Assembly (NCBI GenBank): GCA_003282825.1
Contig: QBYM01000004.1
Span: forward strand, 1-64,000
From: Pelagibacteraceae bacterium AG-325-J17
Lineage (GTDB): Bacteria > Pseudomonadota > Alphaproteobacteria > Pelagibacterales > Pelagibacteraceae
DNA length: 64,000 nt
Direction of reading: 5' to 3'
Under the pieces are notes generated by a model. The model was given only the letters and a program-made list of their open reading frames with translations. It was not told the origin of the DNA and made no database searches. Positions 13,565 through 24,365 of this stretch are shown piece by piece (position 1 is the stretch's first letter; each line of letters opens with the position of its first letter). The position numbers were made by a program, and so were the translations under genes.

Positions 13565-15366
13565 TGTAAATTTTTTTTATTCTTAAATAATTCACTTAGT
13601 TGTGAAATCATTACATCACCCAACTCGTTTACATCTGTAATTTTTATAGCTCTACTGTAATACCTTGATACATCATGGCCTATACCAATCGCTAAAATTT
13701 CTGTTTCGGTTTTATCTTCAATAAACCTAACAATTTTTTTTAGATGTTTTTCTAAAAAATCTCCTGAATTAACAGATAGAGTTGAATCATCTACAGGAGC
13801 TCCATCTGAAATTACCATTAGTATTTTGCGTTCTTCTTTTCTTTTTTTCAACCTACTAAAGGCCCACGAAATAGCTTCCCCATCTATGTTTTCTTTTAAT
13901 AATCCTTCTTTTAGCATTAAGCCAAGATTATTTTTAGATTGTCTCCATTGCGTGTCAGCTCCTTTATAAATTATATGTCTTAAGTCATTGAGTCTTCCAG
14001 GTGTTTTTAGTTTTCCTTCTTTGTTCCATAATTCTCTACTTTTACCACCTTTCCAATTTTTGGTAGTAAAACCTAATATCTCAACTTTTACTGAACATCT
14101 TTCTAATGTTCTTGATAAAATATCTGCACATATGGCTGCAATAGTTATTGGTCTGCCCCGCATTGAACCAGAATTATCAATCAATAATGTAACTACAGTA
14201 TCTTTGAAATCTAAATCTTTTTCTTTCTTAAATGATAGAGAATTATATGGATCTAAAATAATTCGTGGTAATTTAGAACTATCTAACAATCCTTCTTCCA
14301 AATCAAATTCCCAAGTCCGATTTTGTTTTGCTAGTAATTGTCTTTGAAGTTTATTTGCAAGTTTTGTTATTATATCTTGAAAACTGACTAATTGTTGATC
14401 TAAAGTTTTTCTTAATTTTGAAGCTTCTTCGGAATTTTCTAGATTTTCAGCTTTGGTAATTTCATCAAATTTACTTGTGAAAATTTTATAATCCAAATTT
14501 AAATCTGAGATATTTTTTTTTTGAAGAATCTGTTCTTTTTGTTGGTCAAAATTTGTATCAACTAATTGTTCATCCAATCTATATTCATCGACTTCATAAT
14601 CAGAATCAAGACTGGCGTCAGTCTCGTCCTCTTTATTTTGATCCTTTTTATCTTCATTATCGTTCTCTTGATCGTCATTGGAGGGATTGTTTTGACCATC
14701 CTCCTGATTTTCATCATTTTTTTCTTCATTATTTTCATTTTGAAATATTTCCATTTCTTGTAATATTTCTGAAAATTTTGAGGAATACTCATTTTGGAAT
14801 TCCAAATTTTTTTTTAAAAAATTTATATGTTTTTCAATTGCTTGATCGAAGTCTTTTTCCCAGAAACTTAACATAGTTTTTGATTGTGTATTTAATTCTA
14901 TTCCATGAAATTTTTTGAGCATATATAATTCAAAGGCTTCATTTATGATAACATCTTCTTTGTTTTTTAACTGATCTTTTCTTTTTAATTCAATTACTTG
15001 ATTATAATTTTCTATAAGATTTTTTTGTATCCCCTTAAGCATTTTACAACCTAAAGATTCATATCTTATTTTTTCAGCAATAGAATAAAGAGATTTACAT
15101 GATAAATTAGATGGTGAATTTTTCTTAAAAATTTTGTCATCAGAAAATTTTTTTTTTAAGGCTAAAGAATCAGCCTCAGCTCTTGCTTTAATAAAATCTT
15201 TTTTTGAATTTAAATTTTCTAAATCAAAATTGTCAAAAAATTTTGACTTTTCATTTTTATCTGGCTTGTGTTTGTTTTTGAAATCATCTGAAATTGCTCT
15301 TGCTGTAGATGTTAAAGCTTGTTTTAATTTTTCTTTTAAAATTTCATTCTTGTTGTCACTTTTCAT
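13561..15366 (-). CDS. cobT: CobT-like VWA protein (cobaltochelatase CobT subunit family)
   Basis: Acidic central region, MIDAS-like [29 protein letters not shown]-terminal VWA; adjacent to cobS. Confidence 0.9.
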   Translation of the reverse strand: MKSDNKNEILKEKLKQALTSTARAISDDFKNKHKPDKNEKSKFFDNFDLENLNSKKDFIKARAEADSLALKKKFSDDKIFKKNSPSNLSCKSLYSIAEKIRYESLGCKMLKGIQKNLIENYNQVIELKRKDQLKNKEDVIINEAFELYMLKKFHGIELNTQSKTMLSFWEKDFDQAIEKHINFLKKNLEFQNEYSSKFSEILQEMEIFQNENNEEKNDENQEDGQNNPSNDDQENDNEDKKDQNKEDETDASLDSDYEVDEYRLDEQLVDTNFDQQKEQILQKKNISDLNLDYKIFTSKFDEITKAENLENSEEASKLRKTLDQQLVSFQDIITKLANKLQRQLLAKQNRTWEFDLEEGLLDSSKLPRIILDPYNSLSFKKEKDLDFKDTVVTLLIDNSGSMRGRPITIAAICADILSRTLERCSVKVEILGFTTKNWKGGKSRELWNKEGKLKTPGRLNDLRHIIYKGADTQWRQSKNNLGLMLKEGLLKENIDGEAISWAFSRLKKRKEERKILMVISDGAPVDDSTLSVNSGDFLEKHLKKIVRFIEDKTETEILAIGIGHDVSRYYSRAIKITDVNELGDVMISQLSELFKNKKNLH

Positions 15367-16341
15367 CTAAATTTGAATGTTTGCTAGAGATTCAGGAAGT
15401 TCTTCTCCAAAACATCTTTGATAATATTCTGCAATAGTGTTTTTTTCTATTTCGTCACATTTATTCAAAAAGGTCACTCTGAAGGCATATCCTATATCCT
15501 TAAAAATTTCAGCATTTTCTGCCCAATGTAAAACAGTTCTAGGACTCATCACTGTAGATATATCTCCCGCTATAAATCCTTTTCTGGTTAAAGAGGCTAC
15601 CTTAATCATATTAGAGACTTTCTCTTTACCTTTAGTATTATTTAAACTTTTATTTTTTGCCAAAACTATATCCATTTCTTTTTCAAGATTAAGATAGTTT
15701 AACGTTGTTACAATATTCCACCTATCCATTTGTCCTTGGTTTATTTGTTGTGTCCCGTGGTAAAGACCAGTTGTATCTCCCAGACCTACAGTATTTGACG
15801 TAGCAAATAATCTAAAAAATTTATTTTGTTTCAGTACTTTGTTTTTATCTAAAAGAGTAAAGTTACCCTCTGCTTCAAGGATTCTTTGTATAACAAACAT
15901 TACATCGGGTCTACCCGCATCATACTCATCAAAAACTAATGCTACTGGATTCTGAATAGACCATGGTAAAATTCCCTCATTAAATTGAGTAACTTGTTTT
16001 CCATCTTTCAGAACAATTGCATCTTTTCCAATTAAATCAATACGACTTACATGACTATCAAGGTTAACTCTTATGCATGGCCAATTCAATCTTGCTGCTA
16101 TCTGCTCAATATGTGTTGATTTACCTGTTCCATGGTAACCTTGAACTAAGACTCTTTTATTGAATGCAAAGCCCGAAATTATTGCAAGAGTGGTATCTCT
16201 ATCAAATTTATAACTTTTATCTATTTCAGGCACATATTCACTTTTTTCAGAAAAAGCGTTTACCTCCATTTCGGTGTCAATTCCAAAAGATTGTTTTATA
16301 GAAACTTTTATATCAGGCTGTATGTTTAAGTTAGGTGTCAA
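15367..16341 (-). CDS. cobS: CobS-like AAA+ ATPase (cobaltochelatase CobS subunit family)
   Basis: Walker [23 protein letters not shown], Walker [24 protein letters not shown]. Confidence 0.93.
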   Translation of the reverse strand: MTPNLNIQPDIKVSIKQSFGIDTEMEVNAFSEKSEYVPEIDKSYKFDRDTTLAIISGFAFNKRVLVQGYHGTGKSTHIEQIAARLNWPCIRVNLDSHVSRIDLIGKDAIVLKDGKQVTQFNEGILPWSIQNPVALVFDEYDAGRPDVMFVIQRILEAEGNFTLLDKNKVLKQNKFFRLFATSNTVGLGDTTGLYHGTQQINQGQMDRWNIVTTLNYLNLEKEMDIVLAKNKSLNNTKGKEKVSNMIKVASLTRKGFIAGDISTVMSPRTVLHWAENAEIFKDIGYAFRVTFLNKCDEIEKNTIAEYYQRCFGEELPESLANIQI

Positions 16342-16858
16342 TTTTTTTCCTATAAGTATTTTTAAGTTGAGTATAAGCTAGTGTAATTAATTTAAGTTTT
16401 TCCTCATATTTTATATTTCCAGAATTCATATCAGGGTGAAATTTTTTAACAAGTATTTTGAATTTTTCTTGAACTTTTTGCCATTTTATACCCACTGAAA
16501 CTCCTAAGATACTAAAGGCTTTTATATCTTTATGATCAAATTTAAATTGACGCATATGATTAAACTCACTTTTAAATTTTTCTTTATCTAGTTCATCTTT
16601 TAAAGTGTCATTCCACAAAACTTTAAAAAAGTTATCTGAAGAACTAAAGCTTTGGGTAGGTTTATGCCAAATCATGTCAGATTTTAAAAAATCAATTACT
16701 TGCTGGTCATCCATACCTGAAAAATAATTCCAATTCTTATTGAATTCTTTCACATGTTCTAAGCACAACATTCTATATTTTTTACTATTATCCTTTTCTA
16801 TTGGAGCCTTATATTCTCCCAATTCTTTACAATTATTCCAGTCACAAATATTTTTCAT
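16331..16858 (-). CDS. DnaJ-domain protein (CobS-associated)
   Basis: C-terminal J-like domain [41 protein letters not shown]-terminus. Start placed at [10 protein letters not shown] (16858), not the longer 16894 ORF start. Confidence 0.8.
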   Translation of the reverse strand: MKNICDWNNCKELGEYKAPIEKDNSKKYRMLCLEHVKEFNKNWNYFSGMDDQQVIDFLKSDMIWHKPTQSFSSSDNFFKVLWNDTLKDELDKEKFKSEFNHMRQFKFDHKDIKAFSILGVSVGIKWQKVQEKFKILVKKFHPDMNSGNIKYEEKLKLITLAYTQLKNTYRKKIDT

Positions 16859-16879
16859 GATATATAATAAATAATACTT

Positions 16880-17140
16880 ATGAATATAAATCAATTAATT
16901 GCAATTATAAAAAAAAAGTTAACAAATCAAATTGAAATAGATAATATTCTAATTGAAGATAAGTCCTTTCTTCATAAAAATCATCCTGGAAATCAATTAA
17001 ATAAATTTCATTTAAAAATTTCTTTAAAGTCCAAAGAATTAAAAAAAATAAGTAGAATTGAAAGTAATAAAAAAATTTATAATATCTTGGACAAAGAATT
17101 AAAAAAATTTATTCATTCTTTGCAAATATTAATTGATTAA
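16880..17140 (+). CDS. BolA family protein
   Basis: 86 aa with BolA-like N-RIESNKKIYNILDKELKKFIHSLQI C-terminus; divergent from dnaJ-cobST as in many alphaproteobacteria. Confidence 0.8.
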   Translation: MNINQLIAIIKKKLTNQIEIDNILIEDKSFLHKNHPGNQLNKFHLKISLKSKELKKISRIESNKKIYNILDKELKKFIHSLQILID

Positions 17141-18235
17141 TTCTTTTTTAAAAAATAGTCTTAGGGTAGTCTTTTTATATCTTTTACTAATTATTGGACT
17201 CCCAATTTTTTTTAATAGAACTAAATTTATTTTATTAGAATTATTTTTTTTATCTGTCATCATAAAATTTAAAATTTTATTGAGATCCTTTAATGAAAAA
17301 TATTTTTTTAAATTAAATGGTAATTTCGAATTATAAATATGCTTTCTTATTAAGTTATACTCTTTAAAATTTAAAAATTTATTTTTGTAACTAAATGATA
17401 AAGCTGTATTCATTCCTAAAATTACAGCTTCACCATGATTTAATTTTTTAGAAAAACCTAATGATGCTTCATATGCGTGAGCAAAAGTATGACCAAAGTT
17501 TAATATTTTTCTCATACCATTTTCTTTCTCATCTTTTTCAACAACTAATTTTTTTATTTTACAACTTTCATATATAGCCTTATCTATAAATGGTGATTTG
17601 AGTTTTATAATATTAAAAAAATTTTTATTTAAAAAATAATAAAAAACTTTATTGGATATAACTGCGTGTTTCAAAATTTCACCATATCCACAAATAACTT
17701 CTCTTTTGCTGAGAGATTTCAAAAAATTTGTATCACTAATTACTAGTCTCGGCTGGTAGAAACTTCCAATAAGATTTTTCCCTTGATTTGTGTTTATTCC
17801 AGTTTTGCCTCCTATAGATGAGTCTACTTGAGATAGTAAAGTAGTAGGTATGTTTATAAATTTTAAACCTCTTTTAAATAAACTTGCAGCAAAACCACTT
17901 ACGTCACCAGTAATTCCACCTCCAACTGCTATTAAACAATCTTCCCTAGAAAAATTTTTTTCAAGTAAAATTTGAAGAATTGAATTAGTTGTTTTTTGAT
18001 TCTTATTTTTTTCATTAGCAGTTATCAAAAAAATAAATATTTTTTTATTTTTTAACGATTTTTTAATTTTAGAAATAAATTTTTTCGGAACATTTTTATC
18101 TACCACCAATAAGCATTTTTCAAAATTTATTGAATTATTAAACATTAACTTGGATATATTAGAGATTACATTGGAACCTATTAATATAGGATATTTACCA
18201 GAACTTGATTTAATTATTAGTTTGGATATTTTCAT
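17129..18235 (-). CDS. aroB: 3-dehydroquinate synthase
   Basis: AVGGGITGDVSGFAASLFKRGLKFINIPTTLLSQVDSSIGGKTGIN, LNFGHTFAHAYE. Confidence 0.97.
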   Translation of the reverse strand: MKISKLIIKSSSGKYPILIGSNVISNISKLMFNNSINFEKCLLVVDKNVPKKFISKIKKSLKNKKIFIFLITANEKNKNQKTTNSILQILLEKNFSREDCLIAVGGGITGDVSGFAASLFKRGLKFINIPTTLLSQVDSSIGGKTGINTNQGKNLIGSFYQPRLVISDTNFLKSLSKREVICGYGEILKHAVISNKVFYYFLNKNFFNIIKLKSPFIDKAIYESCKIKKLVVEKDEKENGMRKILNFGHTFAHAYEASLGFSKKLNHGEAVILGMNTALSFSYKNKFLNFKEYNLIRKHIYNSKLPFNLKKYFSLKDLNKILNFMMTDKKNNSNKINLVLLKKIGSPIISKRYKKTTLRLFFKKELIN

Positions 18236-18735
18236 ATTTATCTATAACTTTATTCATTATTTCGGTTTTTGATTTATTATTACAATTTATTTTAAATAAG
18301 GCTTTAGCATAATATTTAGATCTATTTTTAATCATATTTGTTAATTCCATATTAGAAGTATTTAATACCAAAGGTCTTTTAGTACTATTTTTAATTCTTT
18401 TTATAAGCAAATCACTGTTTAATTTAAGCCAAAAAGATATGTGGTTATTAATAACTTCATTTCTTATATTTTTATTAATAAAAGCGCCCCCACCCAAAGC
18501 AACAATAATTTGTTTTTTTTTTAGTATATCTAGTGTTAATTTTTCTTCAAGCTCTCTAAAAAATTTTTCACCCTTAATCTTAAAAATATTTGAAATTTTC
18601 ATTCCTAACTTATCCTCTATACATTTATCAACATCAAAAAAAATCCAATTTAAGTTTTTTTGAAATTAAAAAACCAATAGATGATTTTCCAGATCCCATC
18701 ATACCTAAAAACACAATATTTTTACTTGATTTCAT
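18210..18735 (-). CDS. aroK: Shikimate kinase, reading frame interrupted by +1 in a T8 run (A8 on + strand, 18636-18643)
   Basis: MKSSKNIVFLGMMGSGKSSIGFLISKKLKLDF then (after removing one T) FDVDKCIEDKLGMKISNIFKIKGEKFFRELEEK...IVALGGGAFI; length 526 = 3n+1. Confidence 0.88.
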
Positions 18736-18792
18736 AATTTTCTTTATTGAAAAATCACAAATATGTCTTAATTTGAAATTAACTAAAGTTAT

Positions 18793-18972
18793 ATGCAATT
18801 TATAAAAAAAACAAGTTCAAGCAAGAGTATTATTGGGATAATTACCAAAATAGCTTTAGTTTCAATTACTATTCTTTTAGTTATTTTTTTATTAAATAAA
18901 ATAGATTTTCCGGCACCTAAAAAAGAAATAGAGAAAATAATTAATAATGAAAATTTCAAAATTGTTAAATAA
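18793..18972 (+). CDS. Small single-TM protein (59 aa), uncharacterised
   Basis: Not in ORF track: MQFIKKTSSSKSIIGIITKIALVSITILLVIFLLNKIDFPAPKKEIEKIINNENFKIVK*; overlaps the next ORF start. Confidence 0.65.
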   Translation: MQFIKKTSSSKSIIGIITKIALVSITILLVIFLLNKIDFPAPKKEIEKIINNENFKIVK

Positions 18973-20723
18973 AAACTGTTTATCAATTATATTAATTTTG
19001 CTATTTGGACTGAATTCATTTGCAGAAGATCAACCTGTTGATATCTGGGACATTGATAAAAATAAATTAGAAACTGATTCTTTGAGTGATGACGATAAGG
19101 TACTAAAAGAACAAATAGTAAGTGAAACAAAATTCAAATCTAACGTTTATAAAATGCAATCTGAGAAAGAGGTAAATGCAATTAACCTTGAGGATAGATT
19201 GGACTCACAGGAAATTAAAATTGTTGGATTGTATGATCCTGATGATTATGGTCTCAATATAAATATGTGGTCAAATACTAATGGAGACCAATTAAAAATT
19301 CTATTTGATAAATTAAATAATATGCCTTTATCAAATGATGCTGTAGAAATTATTAACATATCTCTTTTGACTAATTCTTATTACCCACAAAAAAATATTA
19401 CAGAAAAAGAATTTCAAAAAATTTAAATCAGATTGGCTTATTAAAAACTCAAATTTAGAACTTATTGAGGAATATTTGATTAAAAATCAAATTATTAATT
19501 CACATCCAAAATTAACCAAGTTCTTAGTTGATCAATATTTGTCGGATACGAATATTAAAAAAGCATGCGAAATTTTTTCAAAAAATACTGAGCCAATATT
19601 TGATGAATATCTCTCAAAATTCAATATTTATTGTTTAATTAAGGATAATAAAAAGGAGGAAGCACAGCTCATTTTAGATCTTAAAAAAGAACTTGGATTT
19701 AAAGATAAATATTTTGAAAAAAAAATTAATTATCTACTAGAGTATACAGACAAAATAGATGATGAAATTTCTGAAAAATCAATTTTTGATTTTTACTTAG
19801 CTCATCAAACTAATCCAAATTTTAAATTTGAGCCAAATGATAAAACTAAGAAAATAATTTGGAAATATCTTTCCTCTGCAAATTTATTAAATTCTTTCAA
19901 AGAAACGGACACTTCTGAATTAGATAAAATTGCAACTATCGAAAAGGCAGTCCATAATCAGAATTATCCTGAAAAAGATTTATTAGAATTATATAAAAGA
20001 TTTCAATTTAATATAAATCAACTTTTGAACGTTAAAGACGCTTATAAAACTTTACCCAATATAGAGGCAAGAGCACTAATATATCAAAAAATTTTATTAG
20101 AATCAGAAATAGTTGAAAAACTGAAATTTCTTAAGATATTAAAAGAATCTTTTGAAAATGATGGTCTAGCGAACGCTTTTGATACAGAGTTAAAAATGTT
20201 TCTTAAGGGCATAAAACCAACTGAGATACCTGACAACCTAACAAGTTTTTATTATACAAATATTAAAATTGAAAAAAATTTAGATAAAAAAATAAAAATT
20301 AACAATGATATTATTCATCAATCAAAGCTTATTAATTATTTCAATGGGGATTATGCAAAATCTAAAATTGAAAAAGATACTAATAACTTATTAAAGAAAA
20401 TACAAAAAAACAAAAAATATTTTTTGTCCAAGAAAGATGTCATTTTGATAGAGTCATTAAAATATGATGGAATAGAAATCTCAGAAAAATATGACGATTT
20501 ATACAAAATAGATGAAAATGAGATCCCGACTGATATTCAAATAATGATTAACAATGAAGAAACTGGTTTAGCTCTTTTGAGAATTGCGGAAGTTATTGGT
20601 CAAGATAGAATTGAAAGAATTGATGAAGATACTATTTATTTTATAGTTACTACACTCAATCAATTAAATATTGATAGAATAAGAAATCAAATATTACTTC
20701 AAGTTCTCCCTTTAAAAGTTTAA
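18947..20723 (+). CDS. Uncharacterised secreted/periplasmic helical protein, interrupted by +1 near 19416-19421
   Basis: Signal-peptide-like N-terminus (LSIILILLFGLNSFAEDQPVDIWDIDK). Removing one A at CAAAAAATTT restores ..EKEFQKFKSDWLIKNSNLELIEEYLIKNQIINSHPK..; total length 3n+1. Confidence 0.75.
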
Positions 20724-20746
20724 AATTTAGTTTATTTAATTAATAA

Positions 20747-21274
20747 ATGAGCATTAAAAAAAATTATTACTGTACCAGATGAAACTTTAAAAAAAAATCT
20801 CTGAACCCATTGAAAAAGTTGGAGTAAACGAAAAAAAATTAATTAATGATTTATTTGAAACAATGTATCATTCCAAAGGTATTGGGTTAGCAGCAGTACA
20901 AGTGGGTATACTTAAAAGGATTGTAGTCATTGATATATCAGCTAAAGATGAAAAAAATAAGCCTTTAAGCTTTATAAATCCTAAAATAAAAAAAATTAGT
21001 GATGAAACCTCAATCTACGAAGAAGGATGTTTATCAATACCTGATACTTTTATTGAAATTGAAAGACCTAAAATTTGTGAATTAGAATACATAGATTTAG
21101 ATGGCAAAGTTCAAAATATGAAATGTGATGGACTTTTATCAACTTGTCTTCAGCATGAAATAAATCATTTAGATGGTAAATTGATAATTGATCATTTGTC
21201 AAAGTTAAAAAAGAGATTTAATTATTAAAAAAATCTCAAAGACAAAAAAAAATCCAGATAGAATAGTAGTTTAA
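20747..21274 (+). CDS. def: Peptide deformylase, with three apparent +1 indels
   Basis: After correction: [53 protein letters not shown]...EEGCLSIP...[68 protein letters not shown] motifs. Confidence 0.9.
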
Positions 21275-22207
21275 ATGGCCAAAAAAATTATTTTTATGGG
21301 TACACCTTTATTTGCTGTACCAATTTTGAAGTCCTTATATCAAAATGGTTATCCAATTTCTGTCGTTTATACTCAACCACCTCAAAAATCTCATCGAGGT
21401 CAAAAAATAAACAAATCTCCAATTCAGGGTATTTCTGAAACATTGAACATAGATTTTAGATGTCCAGAAAATTTAAAAGATAATGATGAAGAATATGAAT
21501 TTATAAAAAATTTAAATGCTGATCTCGCTGTTGTAGTTGCTTATGGCAAGCTAATTCCTAAAAATTTTTTAAACTTAACGAAAAAAGGTTTCATAAATAT
21601 CCATGGATCTATTCTACCTAGTTGGAGAGGGGCTGCTCCGATTCAAAGATCGATTATGAATTTAGATAAAGAAACGGGCATAAGTGTTATGAAATTAGTT
21701 GAAACATTAGATAGTGGACCTGTCAGTAATATTTATAAAATTAAATTAGATCAAAATAATAGTGCTGAAGAAATTTCAGAAAAACTATCCTTTTTAGCTG
21801 CCGAAAAAATTTTAGATGATATTGATGATATACTTGATGATAAAGCAAAGTTTATAGATCAAGATCATTCAAAAGCCTCTTATGCTAAAAAAATTGAAAA
21901 AATCGAAGGTGAAATTAATTGGAATGATGAAGCAGAAAAAATAATTGGAAAAATTAATGGTTTATTTCCTGTTCCTGGTGCTTTTTTTAATTTTAAAGGT
22001 GAAAGGTACAAAATTTTAAAAGCTGAAATAGGAAATGGTATAGGCCAAACTGGTGAAGTGTTATCTGATAAATTAGAAATTGCGTGCACAAACAATCAAT
22101 CAATAAAAATCCTTGAGATACAAAGACAAGGAAAAAAACCTCAAAAAATTGGTGAATTTATGCTCGGATCAAGTATTAGAAAAGGTTCATTATTATCTAA
22201 TGCCTAG
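21275..22207 (+). CDS. fmt: Methionyl-tRNA formyltransferase
   Basis: IFMGTPLFAVPIL, INIHGSILPSWRGAAPIQRSI, directly after def. Confidence 0.97.
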   Translation: MAKKIIFMGTPLFAVPILKSLYQNGYPISVVYTQPPQKSHRGQKINKSPIQGISETLNIDFRCPENLKDNDEEYEFIKNLNADLAVVVAYGKLIPKNFLNLTKKGFINIHGSILPSWRGAAPIQRSIMNLDKETGISVMKLVETLDSGPVSNIYKIKLDQNNSAEEISEKLSFLAAEKILDDIDDILDDKAKFIDQDHSKASYAKKIEKIEGEINWNDEAEKIIGKINGLFPVPGAFFNFKGERYKILKAEIGNGIGQTGEVLSDKLEIACTNNQSIKILEIQRQGKKPQKIGEFMLGSSIRKGSLLSNA

Positions 22208-22941
22208 ATATCAGATATTAGTAGAATATGCTGGAAGTAACTTCAGAGGATGGCAAGTTCAAAAAAAAGGGAAGACGGTTCAAGGCTTGATACAGGAAAA
22301 AATTTCAAGACTTTTAAAAGAAAAAATAATTATTTATGGTGCAGGTAGACTTGATAGTGGAGTTCATGCAAAAGAACAGTCTGCACATTTTGATTATAAT
22401 ATTGAAATAAAAAAAAAAGACAGGTTTTTACAATCAATAAATCATTTTTTAAGAAATGAAAATATTACAATTCTCAATTTAAAAAAGAGAGATAAAAACT
22501 TTCATGCAAGGTTTTCTGCTAAAATGAGAATATATAATTATATTATTATTAATCGATTAGGCCAACCTACTTTAGAAAAAAAATAGGTGTTGGCACATTA
22601 TGAAAAAACTTGATTTAGACATAATGAAAAAAGGTGCTAAAAAATTTATAGGGACTAAAGATTTTTCAACTTTCAGAGCATCTAGTTGTAGGGCAAAAAG
22701 TCCAATAAAAACTATGAAGTTGGTAAAAATAAAGTCCTCAAAAAATAAAATTGAAATAGAGTTTAGATCCCAATCATTTTTACAAAAACAAGTACGTTCA
22801 ATGGTGGGTTGTTTAAAGTATTTGGGTGAAAAAAAGTGGTCGTTAAATAAATTTGAGAATGTTATGAAGTCAAAAAAAAGAAGTTTATGTGCTCCACCGG
22901 CACCACCAGAAGGGCTTTATTTAACGAGAGTTATTTACTAA
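22200..22941 (+). CDS. truA: tRNA pseudouridine synthase A, frameshifted at A8 run 22576-22583
   Basis: MPRYQILVEYAGSNFRGWQVQKKGKTVQG, GAGRLDSGVHAKEQ; correction restores ..LGQPTLEKNRCWHIMKKLDLDIM..; length 3n+1. Confidence 0.9.
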
Positions 22942-23409
22942 TTTTTTTTTACTCATAGCGAATTTTTTATGGATTCGCCATCTAGACTCTTCTCGAACAA
23001 TATAACCACAGCAATTTTTAGCTCGACATTTGCATGGAAATTGTTTGTAGTCTTTATCAAAGCCAAATCCATAATCACAAGTAAATTCCTCTCCTTTTTT
23101 AATATCTTTTATAGCTGTTATCCAAATTTTTAAACCTTTGCCATCATATTGAGAGTTAGGATCACAGCTATGGTTAATTAATCCTGCTGTATTCCATGAA
23201 AAATCTCCATCGAGTGTATACCTTTTGTTTAAAGTAAACAAATATATTGGTTTATTGTTATCATATTTGTCGGACTCATCAACTTGCTTGTTAGTAATTA
23301 TCTTACCTGAGTAATTAATAATTTTTGTTCCTTCTTTAATGTCTTTGGCTGCATAAAGTCCCCGACCTTTATTATCAATTTTTGATTTTTTAATTTTGTA
23401 CAATTTCAT
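22921..23409 (-). CDS. SET-domain protein (putative protein lysine methyltransferase)
   Basis: GRGLYAAKDIKEGTKIINYSGK, LINHSCDPNSQ, KGEEFTCDYGF, post-SET-like CKCRAKNC. Confidence 0.88.
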   Translation of the reverse strand: MKLYKIKKSKIDNKGRGLYAAKDIKEGTKIINYSGKIITNKQVDESDKYDNNKPIYLFTLNKRYTLDGDFSWNTAGLINHSCDPNSQYDGKGLKIWITAIKDIKKGEEFTCDYGFGFDKDYKQFPCKCRAKNCCGYIVREESRWRIHKKFAMSKKKLVNNSR

Positions 23410-23439
23410 GAGGGATAGATATAATGAGCTAGAAATTAA

Positions 23440-24365
23440 TCAATTGAATTCAATAAGTGCGTTAACATGTTCATTAGCACTATTAGCTAAAGCGTTCAAA
23501 TCATATCCACCCTCAAGTATTGAAACAACTTTTCCTTGAGTAAACTTTTTAGTAGCATTCAAGGTTCTTTTGGTAATCTCATAAAAGTCTTTTGAACTTA
23601 ATTGAAATTGAGCTAAAAGGATCATCTTTATGTGCATCAAAACCTGCTGAGAATAAAAGAAAATCAGGTTTATATTGAACTAATCTCTCTAAAACTCTAT
23701 CAAAAGCATTAAAATATTGTTCAGAATTGGTACCAGCGGGTAAAGGAATATTTAGAGAGTTGTTAAAGTCTCCCTTATCTTTTTCTGTCCCTCCTCCTGG
23801 ATAAAAAAGGATATTGGTGAGTAGAAATATATAATGAATTTTTATTATCACGCATGACATCATAGTTTCCGTTACCCCAATGAACATCAAAATCTACACA
23901 AGCAATTCTTTTATATTTATATCTATTAATTAGATAATTTGTTGCGACTCCAGCATTTGATATACAACAAAATCCCATAGCTTTATCTTTTTCAGCATGA
24001 TGTCCAGGAGGTCTTGCTAAACAAAATGCGTTTTTAAATTGATTATTTTCTATTCCATCAATTGCTTTAATTGTTGAACCTGCAGCATCAAAAACTGCTT
24101 TTTTGCTTTCGGGTGACACAACTGTATCCCCATCTAAAAACTTAAGGCCTTTTTGTGGAAAAGAATTATTCAAATTCTCAATATATTCTTTTGAATGTGT
24201 CATTGATAAAATATCATCAGGCACACTAACCGGGGTTTCCCAAATTAAATCATTTCTTTTTTTTAATTTTTCTTTTATGGCAATTACTCTTTTAGGCTGT
24301 TCAGGATGACCATCACCTGTATTATGTTTTTCATAAGAATCAGAATTTATAATCGCTGTATTCAT
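23440..24365 (-). CDS. Histone deacetylase/acetoin-utilisation family amidohydrolase, two apparent +1 indels
   Basis: GDGHPEQPKRV, ARPPGHHAEKDKAMGFCCISNAGVA, CVDFDVHWGNG, FSAGFDAHKDDP, SILEGGYDL, spread over three overlapping ORFs; length 3n+2. Confidence 0.88.

Noticed and set aside
14553-14876. Overlapping ORFs (+ 14553-14876, + 14566-14763, - 14562-14792) with repetitive Ile/Phe or His/Asp composition
   Set aside because: They are out-of-frame readings of the acidic low-complexity linker of cobT (13561-15366 minus).
18439-18805. Plus-strand ORFs opposite aroK (18439-18663, 18590-18805)
   Set aside because: Shadows of the frameshifted aroK coding sequence on the minus strand.
23579-23890. 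103-aa ORF as an independent gene
   Set aside because: It is the middle part of the HDAC-family gene, separated by +1 indels; motifs continue between the three ORFs.
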